Below, in pieces: positions 57,015 to 64,000 of a stretch of DNA of 64,000 bases; position 1 is the stretch's first letter; the number at the start of each line of letters is the position of its first letter. This stretch comes from Vallitalea sp. (GTDB lineage: Bacteria; Bacillota; Clostridia; Lachnospirales; Vallitaleaceae). The stretch is taken from NCBI GenBank assembly GCA_025210235.1, contig JAOASG010000011.1, forward strand, positions 89,810-153,809. Reading direction: 5' to 3'. Position numbers and translations under genes: made by a program. A model generated the notes under the pieces. That model worked only from the letters and a program-made list of their open reading frames with translations, had not been told where the DNA came from and did not search any database.

Positions 57015-57410
57015 TTATTTTTTATTATTTTCATTCATCTTTTCTGCCATGTCTTTAGTAGTTCTTAACATCTTTAAAAGAACCTCTTTTGTAGATTCAT
57101 CCATTTTATTACCACTAAACATAAGTCCATCAGATTTTTCAACTTCTTTTATAAAATCATCTAGTTTTTCATTAACTTCTTTTTCTTTTTTAGAGTGACC
57201 TATCGGAGTAGTATCATTAGTTCTACCTAATATATAGTCTACAGATACACAATAAAAATCTGCAATTTTTTTTAATGATTCATGGTTAGGTACACTTTTG
57301 TTATTTTCATATCCAGAATAAGTAGATTTTGCTACATTTAACAAGTTAGCTACATATTGAGCTTCATATCCTTTTTGTTTTCTTAATTTTGTTAATCTAT
57401 CACCTATCAC
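57015..57410 (-). CDS. XRE-family repressor (ImmR/CI-like)
   Basis: 131 residues from the GTG at 57410, which has AGAGGTGA at good spacing; the ATG at 57425 is an alternative. N-terminal XRE HTH: RLTKLRKQKGYEAQYVANLLNVAKSTYSGYENNKSVPN, then DYILGRTND. The C-terminal half is helical with Lys/Glu. It is divergent from the Cro-like gene at 57572 and should bind the AGTTCGA...TCGAACT repeats in between. The ImmA-like protease at 55670 is a plausible antirepressor. It maintains the integrated state. Confidence 0.92.
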   Translation of the reverse strand: MIGDRLTKLRKQKGYEAQYVANLLNVAKSTYSGYENNKSVPNHESLKKIADFYCVSVDYILGRTNDTTPIGHSKKEKEVNEKLDDFIKEVEKSDGLMFSGNKMDESTKEVLLKMLRTTKDMAEKMNENNKK

Positions 57411-57499
57411 AAAATCACCTCTCATTATTGCTATTATATCAATTTTTAATAGAAATTGAAATTAAATACAAAAAAATCGTAAAAGATATTAAAAATATG

Positions 57500-57558
57500 T
57501 TGACAGTTCGAGAAATTAGAACTATAATACAAATTATAAAGTTCGATAAAGTCGAACT
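57500..57558 (+). promoter_or_regulatory. Rightward early promoter with two repressor operators
   Basis: TTGACA (57500-57505), a 17-bp spacer and TATAAT (57523-57528) form a perfect promoter. Operator O1, AGTTC-N9-GAACT (57505-57523), fills the spacer; O2, AGTTCGA-N5-TCGAACT (57540-57558), lies just downstream. Repressor bound there would block transcription of the early genes. Confidence 0.8.
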
Positions 57559-57571
57559 GAAAGGAGGAGTT

Positions 57572-57754
57572 ATGTACTTGAAAATTAAATCTGCTTTAGT
57601 TGAATTGGGAATAACTCAAAATAAATTAGCATTAATACTACATATATCACCTAATCAATTAAGCGGAAAAATGAATGGGAAATATGATTGGAAGAAAAGA
57701 GAAATAGATGAAATACTTAGAATAACTAATAAAAAATATGAGGATATTTTTTAA
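57572..57754 (+). CDS. Cro-like XRE helix-turn-helix protein
   Basis: 60 residues from the ATG at 57572 (AAGGAGGAG upstream). The HTH is KSALVELGITQNKLALILHISPNQLSGKMNG. It is the first gene of the rightward transcript, between O2 and O3, opposite to the XRE repressor. This is the classical position of a Cro or excision switch protein. Confidence 0.88.
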   Translation: MYLKIKSALVELGITQNKLALILHISPNQLSGKMNGKYDWKKREIDEILRITNKKYEDIF

Positions 57755-57759
57755 CGAGA

Positions 57760-57778
57760 AGTTCGATTTAAACGAACT
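57760..57778. promoter_or_regulatory. Third repressor operator (O3)
   Basis: AGTTCG-N7-CGAACT, the same consensus as O1/O2, immediately after the cro-like stop codon. Confidence 0.65.
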
Positions 57779-57884
57779 GAATAGGGATAATAATTTTGTG
57801 TGTTTATTGTTTTGTAATGATTTTAAATCAAACTAATATTGTACAAACAGTACCTCATAAAATTTATTAGAAGGAGTTGATTTT

Positions 57885-58022
57885 ATGCCTTACAAAGTAG
57901 TTAATATTTATCCAATTTCAGATGAAGAAAGAAAAAGACGTGAAAAAGAGGTAGCTGAATATGTATATAAGGTATTAATGAGACATGATGAAATAATTAA
58001 GAGAGAAAAGGAATTACAGTAA
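57885..58022 (+). CDS. Small phage protein, PYKVVNIYP family
   Basis: 45 residues with AAGGAG 9 bp before the ATG. The start MPYKVVNIYPISDEERKRRE is shared with the next two genes (MPYKIINVHP at 58118 and QYKVINHYP at 58320), so these are tandem relatives. It is basic and helical after the first 10 residues. Function unknown. Confidence 0.7.
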   Translation: MPYKVVNIYPISDEERKRREKEVAEYVYKVLMRHDEIIKREKELQ

Positions 58023-58117
58023 AAGAATCGTACCAAGTGAGGTTACATAATTTGGTTAAACACAGAATTAACAAAGTAGTAGTAAGCACTAAAGTAGTGC
58101 TATAGGGGGTAGATGTA

Positions 58118-58276
58118 ATGCCATACAAAATAATTAATGTACATCCAAAGTTAACTCCTGAGGAAAAAGAAAAAATAGATAGAGAAAATACAATTTTTGT
58201 ATGCAAAGTTTTTAGAGAGCATGATGAAAGAATCAAAAAAGAGATAGAACTAGCTAAAAAGAATGGTGCTAAATAG
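58118..58276 (+). CDS. Small phage protein, PYKVVNIYP family, second copy
   Basis: 52 residues, start after GGGGGTAGATGTA. MPYKIINVHPKLTPEEKEKI, then a helical acidic/basic segment with VFREHDERIKKEI aligning to VLMRHDEIIKREK of the first copy. Function unknown. Confidence 0.72.
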   Translation: MPYKIINVHPKLTPEEKEKIDRENTIFVCKVFREHDERIKKEIELAKKNGAK

Positions 58277-58319
58277 AAAAACTATCTATACATCATTCTA
58301 TAGAAAGAAGGTGAGAAAC

Positions 58320-58523
58320 ATGGACAAGCCTGTAAAAGCCTGTTCTAACTGTGTTAATAATATACCTAGAAAAAAGAGAGAGAAAAAGCAATATAAAGTA
58401 ATTAATCACTACCCAGATATATCAGAAGAGGAACGCAAACGAAGAGAGAGACATTCTATTGAAGTAATGTTTAACATTCATCAAAGATATATTAACAATA
58501 CTCAACAAAACAAGACAAGATAG
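58320..58523 (+). CDS. Small protein, PYKVVNIYP family with N-terminal Cys pair, third copy
   Basis: 67 residues, starting after AAGGTGAGAAAC. The N-terminal CSNCVNNIPRKKREKK adds a CxxC and a basic stretch, followed by the family motif QYKVINHYPDISEEERKRRE. The next gene begins with the related CSNCANN, so domains appear to have been shuffled between neighbours. Function unknown. Confidence 0.72.
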   Translation: MDKPVKACSNCVNNIPRKKREKKQYKVINHYPDISEEERKRRERHSIEVMFNIHQRYINNTQQNKTR

Positions 58524-58564
58524 AAAGTTTCTGTCAAAGCTATGGGCTACATTAAGGAGGAAGA

Positions 58565-58783
58565 ATGAATAAAAATTGTAGTAATTGTGCAAATAACACA
58601 GGTAGTAGATGTATAGCTCTAAGCAAAAGAATAAAAACAAATTGTTTTGCATGGGCTGATACAACTGAACGTATTAAAAGATTAGATGATATGATCAACT
58701 ATTCTGGTGGTTACTTAGTAAGTCAAAATAATAGACAACTTATAGCAAAAAAAAATGAGTTGTTAAAGAAAAAAATCATCTAA
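58565..58783 (+). CDS. Small cysteine-rich phage protein
   Basis: 72 residues; start after AAGGAGGAAGA. Four cysteines (CSNCANNTGSRC and NCFAW) may bind a metal ion. The C-terminus is basic. The Cys motif matches the start of the preceding protein. No named family is recognised. Confidence 0.68.
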   Translation: MNKNCSNCANNTGSRCIALSKRIKTNCFAWADTTERIKRLDDMINYSGGYLVSQNNRQLIAKKNELLKKKII

Positions 58784-58927
58784 AAAGCTTTTTAGGTAAG
58801 AAGTGTTTTAACATGATTTTATTATATCTTAATTGATGTAGTAAATAAATAGATAAATCTATGCAAAATGTAGTTAAAAAATATCGGAAACTATTGCTTA
58901 TGTAGTAAAAACAAGGGAGATGATTAT

Positions 58928-59095
58928 TTGAAACATGGAAAAAAGCCAACTAGAAAACAGAAACAAGCAATAGCAGCTAAAAAACTTAATTATAATAATT
59001 GGCTTGTTGTAAAAGATAGTACAGAAGTATTTGAGATTGTTCACAGGATATCGGGCAAAATAAGAAGTTATCCAAAAAAAGGAGTGGTTTATTAA
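58928..59095 (+). CDS. DUF6906-like small phage protein
   Basis: 55 residues, TTG start with AAGGGAGATGATTA upstream. The sequence KHGKKPTRKQKQAIAAKKL and NWLVVKDSTEVFEIVHR followed by TGK-type ISGKIRSY is the pattern of small Firmicutes phage proteins that I recall as DUF6906. It overlaps the next gene by one base (TAATG). Function unknown. Confidence 0.72.
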   Translation: MKHGKKPTRKQKQAIAAKKLNYNNWLVVKDSTEVFEIVHRISGKIRSYPKKGVVY

Positions 59096-59643
59096 TGTGT
59101 GTTGTAGATATCATCAAGTCTGCAAGAGAACAGCAGGGGATTAATCAAAATGAAATAGCTGTTCGAGTAGGTGTAGCGCCTAGTACATATGGTGCATACG
59201 AAAGAAAAGAAAGATATATTCCAGACGATGTAGTGAAAGCAATAGCTACAGAACTAGGAGAACCATCAATTATAGCTGAACTTACCTATGAAAGAAACAC
59301 AGAATTTTTCAATGTTCCATTACTTAATAATGTTGACACCCATCCACAAGTAGTAATTGATAGTCTGATAGAAGAAGCTAGTGAGATGATAAAAGCACTT
59401 ATGATAATTAAAAAGATAACTAAAAACAGGACAAACGTATCACAAATTACTACAGAGCAGTACAAGAATTTAATGGATGCAGAGGAACAAGTGGGGGATG
59501 TTTATTCAGCTCTTAAAATGCATTTTGTAACAATGGACAGGTACGGTGTAAATGTTAAAGAAGTGGAAAAAAGATGTAACAGAAAACTAATAAATAAAGG
59601 CTATGTAAGAGGAAATAGACAAAAAAAAGAAGCCCTTATATAA
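59095..59643 (+). CDS. XRE HTH protein with C-terminal helical domain
   Basis: 182 residues. N-terminal XRE HTH: IIKSAREQQGINQNEIAVRVGVAPSTYGAYERKERYIPDD. The C-terminal half (about 80-165, with DSLIEEASEMIKALMII) looks like a MazG-like or nucleotide-sanitation helical bundle, EEASEMIKAL being reminiscent of EExxE, but this is uncertain. A second DNA-binding regulator of the element. Confidence 0.8.
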   Translation: MCVVDIIKSAREQQGINQNEIAVRVGVAPSTYGAYERKERYIPDDVVKAIATELGEPSIIAELTYERNTEFFNVPLLNNVDTHPQVVIDSLIEEASEMIKALMIIKKITKNRTNVSQITTEQYKNLMDAEEQVGDVYSALKMHFVTMDRYGVNVKEVEKRCNRKLINKGYVRGNRQKKEALI

Positions 59644-59711
59644 GAGCCATTAATAAAAAATATATAACTAATTATACCATATAAAAATTATATAGAAAAG
59701 AGGGAAAATGA

Positions 59712-60077
59712 ATGAAATCAGGAGAAAATATGTTGCTAAAAACTAATAAACAAATTTTTGAAATTGATAAAATGCTAACGCATAGGAAAGATAATGATAA
59801 TAAACATGTAATAACATGTGAAAAAGAAACGTCAGTTAAACTTGAAGAAGTGTTCTTCAACAATAACTTAGTATCATCTATTGAGATTTATAAACTTGAT
59901 TTTAAAGATAATAGTGAACCAAGTATTTTTGTCAATTTATATATGGGAAACATAGAAATATGTACCATGATTTATAAGACTGGTGTTGTAATAGAAATTG
60001 ACTCTACTACAGATAATTATGGAAATGATTATATTAGAACATATAGGATAAGAGAAATATGGAGTTATGACAAATAA
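59712..60077 (+). CDS. Hypothetical phage protein
   Basis: 121 residues from 59712; an internal ATG at 59730 with GGAGAAAAT before it is an alternative start. No TM segment. Mixed alpha/beta with PSIFVNLYMGNIEICTMIYK in the middle. No family is recognised. It lies in the small-gene run of the element. Confidence 0.65.
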   Translation: MKSGENMLLKTNKQIFEIDKMLTHRKDNDNKHVITCEKETSVKLEEVFFNNNLVSSIEIYKLDFKDNSEPSIFVNLYMGNIEICTMIYKTGVVIEIDSTTDNYGNDYIRTYRIREIWSYDK

Positions 60078-60091
60078 ATGGGGGTAATATA

Positions 60092-60217
60092 ATGATTACT
60101 TTTATCTCAGGGGTTATTTGTGGAATTATAATAACTCAATTAATTAATAGGTATAAGTTTTATAAACGGAATAAAAGATTATGGAGTAATACAGTTACTC
60201 GTTTACGAGACAATTAA
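60092..60217 (+). CDS. Small single-helix membrane protein
   Basis: 41 residues. The N-terminal helix FISGVICGIIITQLI is followed by a very basic tail with RYKFYKRNKRLW, the usual form of small phage membrane peptides. GGGGTAATATA precedes the ATG. It ends just before the centromere-like array. Confidence 0.6.
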   Translation: MITFISGVICGIIITQLINRYKFYKRNKRLWSNTVTRLRDN

Positions 60218-60223
60218 AGATAT

Positions 60224-60410
60224 AAATATTGATATTAGATAAATATCAATATCATATCTGAATCATTTTAAATATCAATATGATATTCAAAATCAGTAAA
60301 TTAAATATCAATATGATATTGGGACTAAGTAAATATCAATATGATATTCAAAATAATAAAATTAAATATCAATATGATATTCAGCTAACTATAGATATCA
60401 TATTGATATT
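60224..60410. repeat. Centromere-like array (parC) upstream of parM
   Basis: Near-palindromic 17-mers AATATCAATATGATATT begin at 60271, 60304, 60332 and 60365; diverged copies are at 60242 and, inverted, 60394, and a half-site is at 60224. Spacings alternate 29, 33, 28, 33, 29. The array ends 23 bp before the parM start and is expected to bind ParR. Confidence 0.8.
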
Positions 60411-60433
60411 CAATCAAGGGAGGATTTAAAAAG

Positions 60434-61399
60434 GTGAGATATATTATTTCTGTTGATGCAGGCAAACACGCTACTAAATGTGTAGGTAGAAAAGAGAGTA
60501 AGCAAAAAGATAAACAAGTTTTCTTTAATACTAGATATTATGATATGAAGAACGGAGACATGGAGGTCTATGGTAAATCTTATAAGATAACGTATCAAAA
60601 TAATGATTACATTATCGGAGAACAAGGTGAATTGTATGATACTACAACAACTAAAACCTCACTTATACATAAACTAGCAACTCTTACAGCTATAGCTAAA
60701 ATCGCAAATGATGATAAAAACCCAACAGCAGTACTAACTATTGGTTGTCCCACTGCTATATATAAAAATTCTAAGCTAAAAGAAGAGTATAGGAAATTTA
60801 TATGTGAAGATAACCCAATTTCAGTTACTGTTGATGATGTAGATTATACGATTAACATTGAAAAAGTTATTGTCAAATGTGAAGGTAGTGGAATTGTCTA
60901 CTTAGAACCTCATACTTTTATACATCAAAGAGTTGGTATTTTGGATTTGGGAGGTAGAAACATGAACTTCGGTATTTATGACAATCGAGTTCCAGTCCCT
61001 AGTAGTCTATTTTCTAATAACTACGGTGGTATTTTACTAGATACTATTGTTAGAGAAGATCTATCAAGTTATTATGGAGAAGATTATGACTTAATTACAG
61101 CTAATAATGCAATCAAAAATGGAGGTATTATCATCAATGGCAAACTACAAGAAGAGAGTGCTCAGATAGTCAATAATTCTATTGATAATTACATAGAGAA
61201 TTATATTCTTAAGTCAATAAAAGAGAAGAATATCAATCTCTCTACTATGACTGTTGTATTAGTTGGTGGAACAAGTAAATTTATTATAGATCGTTTAAAA
61301 AAATATTTACCACACGCCAAGTTGTCCAATAAAGATACTCAATGGGCGAATGTTGAAGGATTTCAAGTGGTAGGGTTAGTAAAGGCTGGGGTACTATGA
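60434..61399 (+). CDS. parM: ParM/Alp-type actin-like partition ATPase
   Basis: 321 residues, GTG start after AGGGAGGATTTAAAA. Actin-fold motifs: YIISVDAGKHATKCVGRK (phosphate 1), VGILDLGGRNMNFGIYDN (phosphate 2) and TVVLVGGTSKFIIDRL (adenosine). It belongs to the StbA/ParM group that polymerises to push plasmid copies apart. The downstream parR overlaps its stop (ATGA) and the upstream array is the centromere. Presence on an integrated element suggests an extrachromosomal phase. Confidence 0.93.
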   Translation: MRYIISVDAGKHATKCVGRKESKQKDKQVFFNTRYYDMKNGDMEVYGKSYKITYQNNDYIIGEQGELYDTTTTKTSLIHKLATLTAIAKIANDDKNPTAVLTIGCPTAIYKNSKLKEEYRKFICEDNPISVTVDDVDYTINIEKVIVKCEGSGIVYLEPHTFIHQRVGILDLGGRNMNFGIYDNRVPVPSSLFSNNYGGILLDTIVREDLSSYYGEDYDLITANNAIKNGGIIINGKLQEESAQIVNNSIDNYIENYILKSIKEKNINLSTMTVVLVGGTSKFIIDRLKKYLPHAKLSNKDTQWANVEGFQVVGLVKAGVL

Positions 61400-61701
61400 A
61401 AAAACCTCAAAAACTACTATCTTTTAGCGATGATAATATGGACATATTAGATCTACTTAATGAAAAATCTAATGCTTCACAGTATGTTTGTGAAGCAGTT
61501 AGATTTTATGAAATCAATAAAACTTTGAATAATAATATAGCTAGAATCGAAGATAAGATAGATAAAATGTCATGTAAGCTTGATAATTTTAAAGTCCATC
61601 AAAATCAAGAGATTACTAGTGATACACAAGTTAATAATCAAGATACACATAAATGTATAGACAATGAACTGAAAAACTTAATTTTAAATGAAGATGATTA
61701 A
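61396..61701 (+). CDS. ParR-like centromere-binding protein
   Basis: 101 residues, start overlapping the parM stop. The N-terminal KLLSFSDDNMDILDLLNEK and SNASQYVCEAVRFYEINK look like a ribbon-helix-helix DNA-binding fold; the remainder is a coiled coil (IARIEDKIDKMSCKLDNF) and an acidic C-terminus that would cap ParM filaments. The assignment rests on position, size and the RHH-like start. Confidence 0.82.
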   Translation: MKKPQKLLSFSDDNMDILDLLNEKSNASQYVCEAVRFYEINKTLNNNIARIEDKIDKMSCKLDNFKVHQNQEITSDTQVNNQDTHKCIDNELKNLILNEDD

Positions 61702-61715
61702 AAGGGGGGATACTT

Positions 61716-62648
61716 ATGAAGCATTATGCATTTAACGCAGATATAGCAAGTAAATATGGAATTAATGGAGCTATAATGATTTACAACCTAGCTCATTGGA
61801 CTGAAAAAAATATGGCTAATGAGAAAAATTATTATGACGGACATTATTGGGTATATAACACTCACAATGCATTTTCAGAGATATTTCCTTTTTGGACTAC
61901 AAGTCAAATCAAGTATATATTAAAGCAACTAAAGGAAAAAGGTGCTATTTTTCAAGGGAATTATAATAAAGCTGGGTTTGATAAAACAGGTTGGTATGCT
62001 CTTAGTGATGATGTTCTAGAACTATGTGATATTCAAATTAATAGAGTGGAACAAAATTCTCCTATCGAAGAGACAAAATTGTCTTATCGAAGAGATAAAA
62101 TTGTCTTATCGAAGGGACAAAATTCTCCTATGGAAGGGACAAATTTGTCCCATGGAAGAGACAATATTGTCTCACCAATACCATATATAAACACAGATAA
62201 TAAACACAATATAAACAATAATACATTTGTCAACACTTCGTGTGACGATAATTCACCACCGAAAATAGTTAGCGTTCCATATGACAAGATAATTGATGAA
62301 TATAACAAAGTATGTATTTCATTACCAAAAGTCCAAAAAGTGAGTGATAAAAGAAAAAGGTTAATGCGAACCTTGTTCAAAACACTAAAAGGAGATCTAG
62401 AACAAATATATAAAATTTTTGAACTTGCAGAAAAGAGTGATTTTCTCACAGGAAGGATTGGTGATAGAAACTGGACAGCTCATTTTGATTGGCTAATTGA
62501 AAAAGATAAACCTATTAAAATTTTAGAGGGCATATATAACAATAGAGATAAACCACAGAAAGCAAGTAAATTTGTTAACTATGATCAACGAACATATGAT
62601 TTTAATGATTTAGAGAAAAAAGCTTTTGAACTACAGTGTAAGGAGTAA
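61716..62648 (+). CDS. Replication initiator (RepA/DnaD-like) with internal origin
   Basis: 310 residues, start after AAAGGGGGGATACTT. The N-terminal part (about 1-95) is winged-helix-like with SKYGINGAIMIYNLAHWTEKN and FPFWTTSQIKYILKQLKEKG, typical of phage/plasmid replication initiators. The centre (about 110-155) is encoded by 22-bp DNA iterons and repeats a 22-residue pattern. The C-terminal part with SDKRKRLMRTLFKTLKGDLEQI resembles DnaD-like tails. Phage initiators often carry the origin in their own gene, as in lambda O. Probably starts replication of the element. Confidence 0.82.
   Translation: MKHYAFNADIASKYGINGAIMIYNLAHWTEKNMANEKNYYDGHYWVYNTHNAFSEIFPFWTTSQIKYILKQLKEKGAIFQGNYNKAGFDKTGWYALSDDVLELCDIQINRVEQNSPIEETKLSYRRDKIVLSKGQNSPMEGTNLSHGRDNIVSPIPYINTDNKHNINNNTFVNTSCDDNSPPKIVSVPYDKIIDEYNKVCISLPKVQKVSDKRKRLMRTLFKTLKGDLEQIYKIFELAEKSDFLTGRIGDRNWTAHFDWLIEKDKPIKILEGIYNNRDKPQKASKFVNYDQRTYDFNDLEKKAFELQCKE
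62050..62175. repeat. 22-bp iterons, probable replication origin
   Basis: Five complete and one partial tandem units of exactly 22 bp begin at 62050, 62072, 62094, 62116, 62138 and 62160. The common core is the palindrome GACAAAATTGTC followed by (T/C)(T/C)AT(C/G)GAAG(A/G). They lie inside the initiator gene; since 22 is not a multiple of 3, the protein repeats every 66 bp. Confidence 0.85.
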
Positions 62649-62654
62649 AAAGTA

Positions 62655-62972
62655 ATGAATGAAAATACAATGATGTTAATCCAAAAATTGAATAATGGGG
62701 AAGATATATCAAAGTATTTTCAATACAGCAATCATACACTTTATAATCTTGACGAAGCTTCTGTTGAAGCGAAATATATAAAAATCACACAATACTATAG
62801 GGCAGAAATTAACAAAACAAATGAAGTAAAAGATATAGCAAGGTTAGCAGTAGAATGTATAGCAAAAATGACAGGAGATAAGGTTTTTGAAAGAGAAAAC
62901 CTTAAAAAACTAGAATTATACGGAGGAATGGACATTGAAAAAAATACTAGAAAGCAACAAAAAATTACTTGA
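62655..62972 (+). CDS. Hypothetical protein
   Basis: 105 residues following the initiator gene by 6 bp (AAGGAG at its ribosome binding site). No TM segment and no recognised family; helical in prediction by eye, with DEASVEAKYIKITQYYRAEI. Its 3' end overlaps the tyrosine recombinase start by 38 bp. Confidence 0.68.
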   Translation: MNENTMMLIQKLNNGEDISKYFQYSNHTLYNLDEASVEAKYIKITQYYRAEINKTNEVKDIARLAVECIAKMTGDKVFERENLKKLELYGGMDIEKNTRKQQKIT

Positions 62973-63846
62973 GAGATATAAGTTTATATGCCATGCAAAA
63001 GGTTTAACAGATGAATCAATAGAATCTAGTTGTGATAATGACTTGAGATTATATTTAGAATGGTTGGGTTACAAAAAAATATTAGATGCTACTCATGAAG
63101 ATATTCAAAATTTCTTGATGTACTGTTCAGTGGAGAGAGGAAATGGAGATAAAGCGATAAATAGAAAACATACGAATATCGGAATGCTTTATAAAGAATT
63201 AATAATCAAGATGGACTTAGAAATAAGAAATCCTATCTTAAAAGTGGATAAAATTAAGGTTAGAAAAACAGTTAGACCTTACTTGAAAAAGCCAGAATAT
63301 AAGCAATTTATTAACACGCTAATAGAATTAAAAGATATTAGAGGATTGGCATTAACTAAACTGTTTTATAGTTCATCATGTAGGCTATCTGAAATATGGC
63401 AATTAAATAAAGATTCTCTTGATTTTGAGAATAGACGATTTATTGTTATTGGAAAAGGTCAAAAGGAAAGAGAGTGTATGTTCTCAGAGGATGCGTCAAA
63501 AGCAATAAAAAAATATATGGCAACTAGAATAGATAATTCTACAGCGTTATTTATTTCAAAGTACGGAACAAGACTTTCAAAAAAAGGAATACAAGATTAT
63601 TTTGGAAGAAGAGGAAAAAAGGCACAATTAACTAAAAAAGTTAACCCTCATCTATTCCGACATACAAGGGCTATGCATCTTCTTGAAGATGGAATAAGAA
63701 TTGAAACATTAAAAGAATTGTTAGGACACACTTCTATTGCTACTACACAAATGTATGCACATATGATGTTCAATAATGTAGCTAAGAAGATTGATGAAGT
63801 AGATAGATTATACTCATTAGATGCAGTTGAAAATAATGTAGCTTAA
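62935..63846 (+). CDS. Tyrosine recombinase (XerC/D-like)
   Basis: 303 residues, TTG start with CGGAGGAATGGACA upstream. SAM-like N-terminal domain (about 10-100), catalytic domain with R in SSCRLSEI, K in VIGKGQKER, HLFRHTRAM, ELLGHTS and the Tyr nucleophile in TTQMYAHM. The role could be multimer resolution of a circular form, or a second integration system. A separate serine recombinase is at the left end, so the element carries both kinds. It has no IntI-specific extra domain. Confidence 0.94.
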   Translation: MKKILESNKKLLERYKFICHAKGLTDESIESSCDNDLRLYLEWLGYKKILDATHEDIQNFLMYCSVERGNGDKAINRKHTNIGMLYKELIIKMDLEIRNPILKVDKIKVRKTVRPYLKKPEYKQFINTLIELKDIRGLALTKLFYSSSCRLSEIWQLNKDSLDFENRRFIVIGKGQKERECMFSEDASKAIKKYMATRIDNSTALFISKYGTRLSKKGIQDYFGRRGKKAQLTKKVNPHLFRHTRAMHLLEDGIRIETLKELLGHTSIATTQMYAHMMFNNVAKKIDEVDRLYSLDAVENNVA

Positions 63847-63891
63847 AGAAAACATGGGCAAAACTAAGTTTTGTACGGATAGAGGTGAAAT

Positions 63892-64000
63892 ATGGATTAT
63901 ACATATGCAGAATATTTTGCAGGCATTGGAGCACCTGGGAAAGCATTCAAGAGAGTTACAGAACGTCATGGAGATACATGTAAATTAGTATATGGATTTG
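63892..64000 (+). CDS. DNA cytosine-5 methyltransferase, N-terminal fragment
   Basis: The first 36 residues, MDYTYAEYFAGIGAPGKAF then KRVTERHGDTCKLVYGF, contain the SAM-binding motif I FAGIG. The ATG follows AGAGGTGAAAT. The rest lies beyond the window. It likely protects element DNA or escapes restriction. Confidence 0.85.
   Translation, partial: MDYTYAEYFAGIGAPGKAFKRVTERHGDTCKLVYGF

Larger units (their letters stand above)
49630..64000. mobile_element. Integrated prophage/plasmid-like element, right end beyond window
   Basis: The boundary is the broken deacetylase gene. The content is: serine recombinase, methylases, ImmA-type protease and XRE repressor, Cro-like regulator, many small proteins, ParM/ParR, an initiator with iterons, a tyrosine recombinase, and a cytosine methyltransferase. 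No phage structural genes appear within the window, so it could be a temperate phage, a plasmid-prophage or an integrative mobilisable element. Confidence 0.85.

Noticed and set aside
60224..60410. CRISPR array
   Set aside because: The repeats are palindromic 17-mers with 11-16 bp AT-rich spacers and adjoin a parM gene; there are no cas genes.
62935..63846. Integron integrase (because of the attC-like element at 56643)
   Set aside because: The tyrosine recombinase has the plain XerC/D domain layout and lacks the extra IntI-specific helix, so it does not support an integron by itself.
1..64000. tRNA, rRNA or known riboswitch classes
   Set aside because: I looked for tRNA T-arm signatures and for common riboswitch cores (T-box, SAM, TPP, cobalamin, lysine, c-di-GMP) and saw none, though a covariance search was not possible.

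Overview
The window is strongly AT-rich with dense, mostly operonic genes, strong GGAGG-type ribosome binding sites and consensus TTGACA/TATAAT promoters. Together with sporulation genes (yunB-like, pdaB-like), a DapL/DapF branch of lysine and peptidoglycan synthesis, a type III glutamine synthetase, glycyl-radical enzymes and a corrinoid-protein activator, this points to an anaerobic, spore-forming Clostridia chromosome (Lachnospirales/Vallitalea-like is a guess). It carries an integrated prophage or plasmid-like element at its right end.

Layout. 1-4554: two tandem class A penicillin-binding proteins on the minus strand, the left one cut by the window edge. 4939-8340: yunB, dapF, dapL and two unusual intergenic hairpin repeat clusters. 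8375-10714: a large RACo-type reductive activator of corrinoid proteins. 10877-11020: a decayed MATE transporter tail. 11300-15627: nitrogen block with glnA, an ANTAR antiterminator and a type III glutamine synthetase whose leader holds a two-hexaloop ANTAR RNA overlapping a terminator. 15853-20167: a sugar kinase, lipoate ligase, a YigZ protein and a BirA-regulated bioY. 20387-28103: a complete four-gene Wadjet (JetD-A-B-C) plasmid-defence operon. 28154-36668: a CmpB-type membrane protein, a GH116 glycosidase with its LacI repressor, and a B12-independent diol dehydratase with its activase. 37002-42548: a chemoreceptor, a TetR regulator, and a two-gene FAD/Fe-S redox pair. 42651-48971: a DUF1863-like/2-deoxyribosyltransferase-like small protein, a PLD-helicase, YdbC, a DbpA-type RNA helicase and TruA.

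At about 49,600 a pdaB-like polysaccharide deacetylase is cut in mid-domain, and everything from there to the end of the window belongs to a mobile element. Its minus-strand side holds a large serine recombinase, a Dam methylase, a ParB-domain protein, an OLD-family ATPase/Toprim nuclease, an ImmA-like protease, a small membrane protein with an elaborate GC-rich structured leader, and an XRE repressor. Its plus-strand side holds a Cro-like protein, a run of small phage proteins, a plasmid-type ParMR partition system with a centromere-like array, an initiator with 22-bp iterons inside its gene, a tyrosine recombinase and the start of a DNA cytosine methyltransferase.

The most interesting items are the element inside a sporulation gene (a skin-element-like arrangement), the OLD/ParB/Dam operon as a candidate undescribed defence module, the structured leader at 56643-56772, the replication origin and centromere arrays, the ANTAR control of glutamine synthetase, and two families of dispersed non-coding repeats (a MITE with terminal inverted repeats and apparent target duplications, and a conserved-frame/variable-stem hairpin family). 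No rRNA, tRNA or CRISPR array was recognised. All calls come from reading the sequence; no database search was run.
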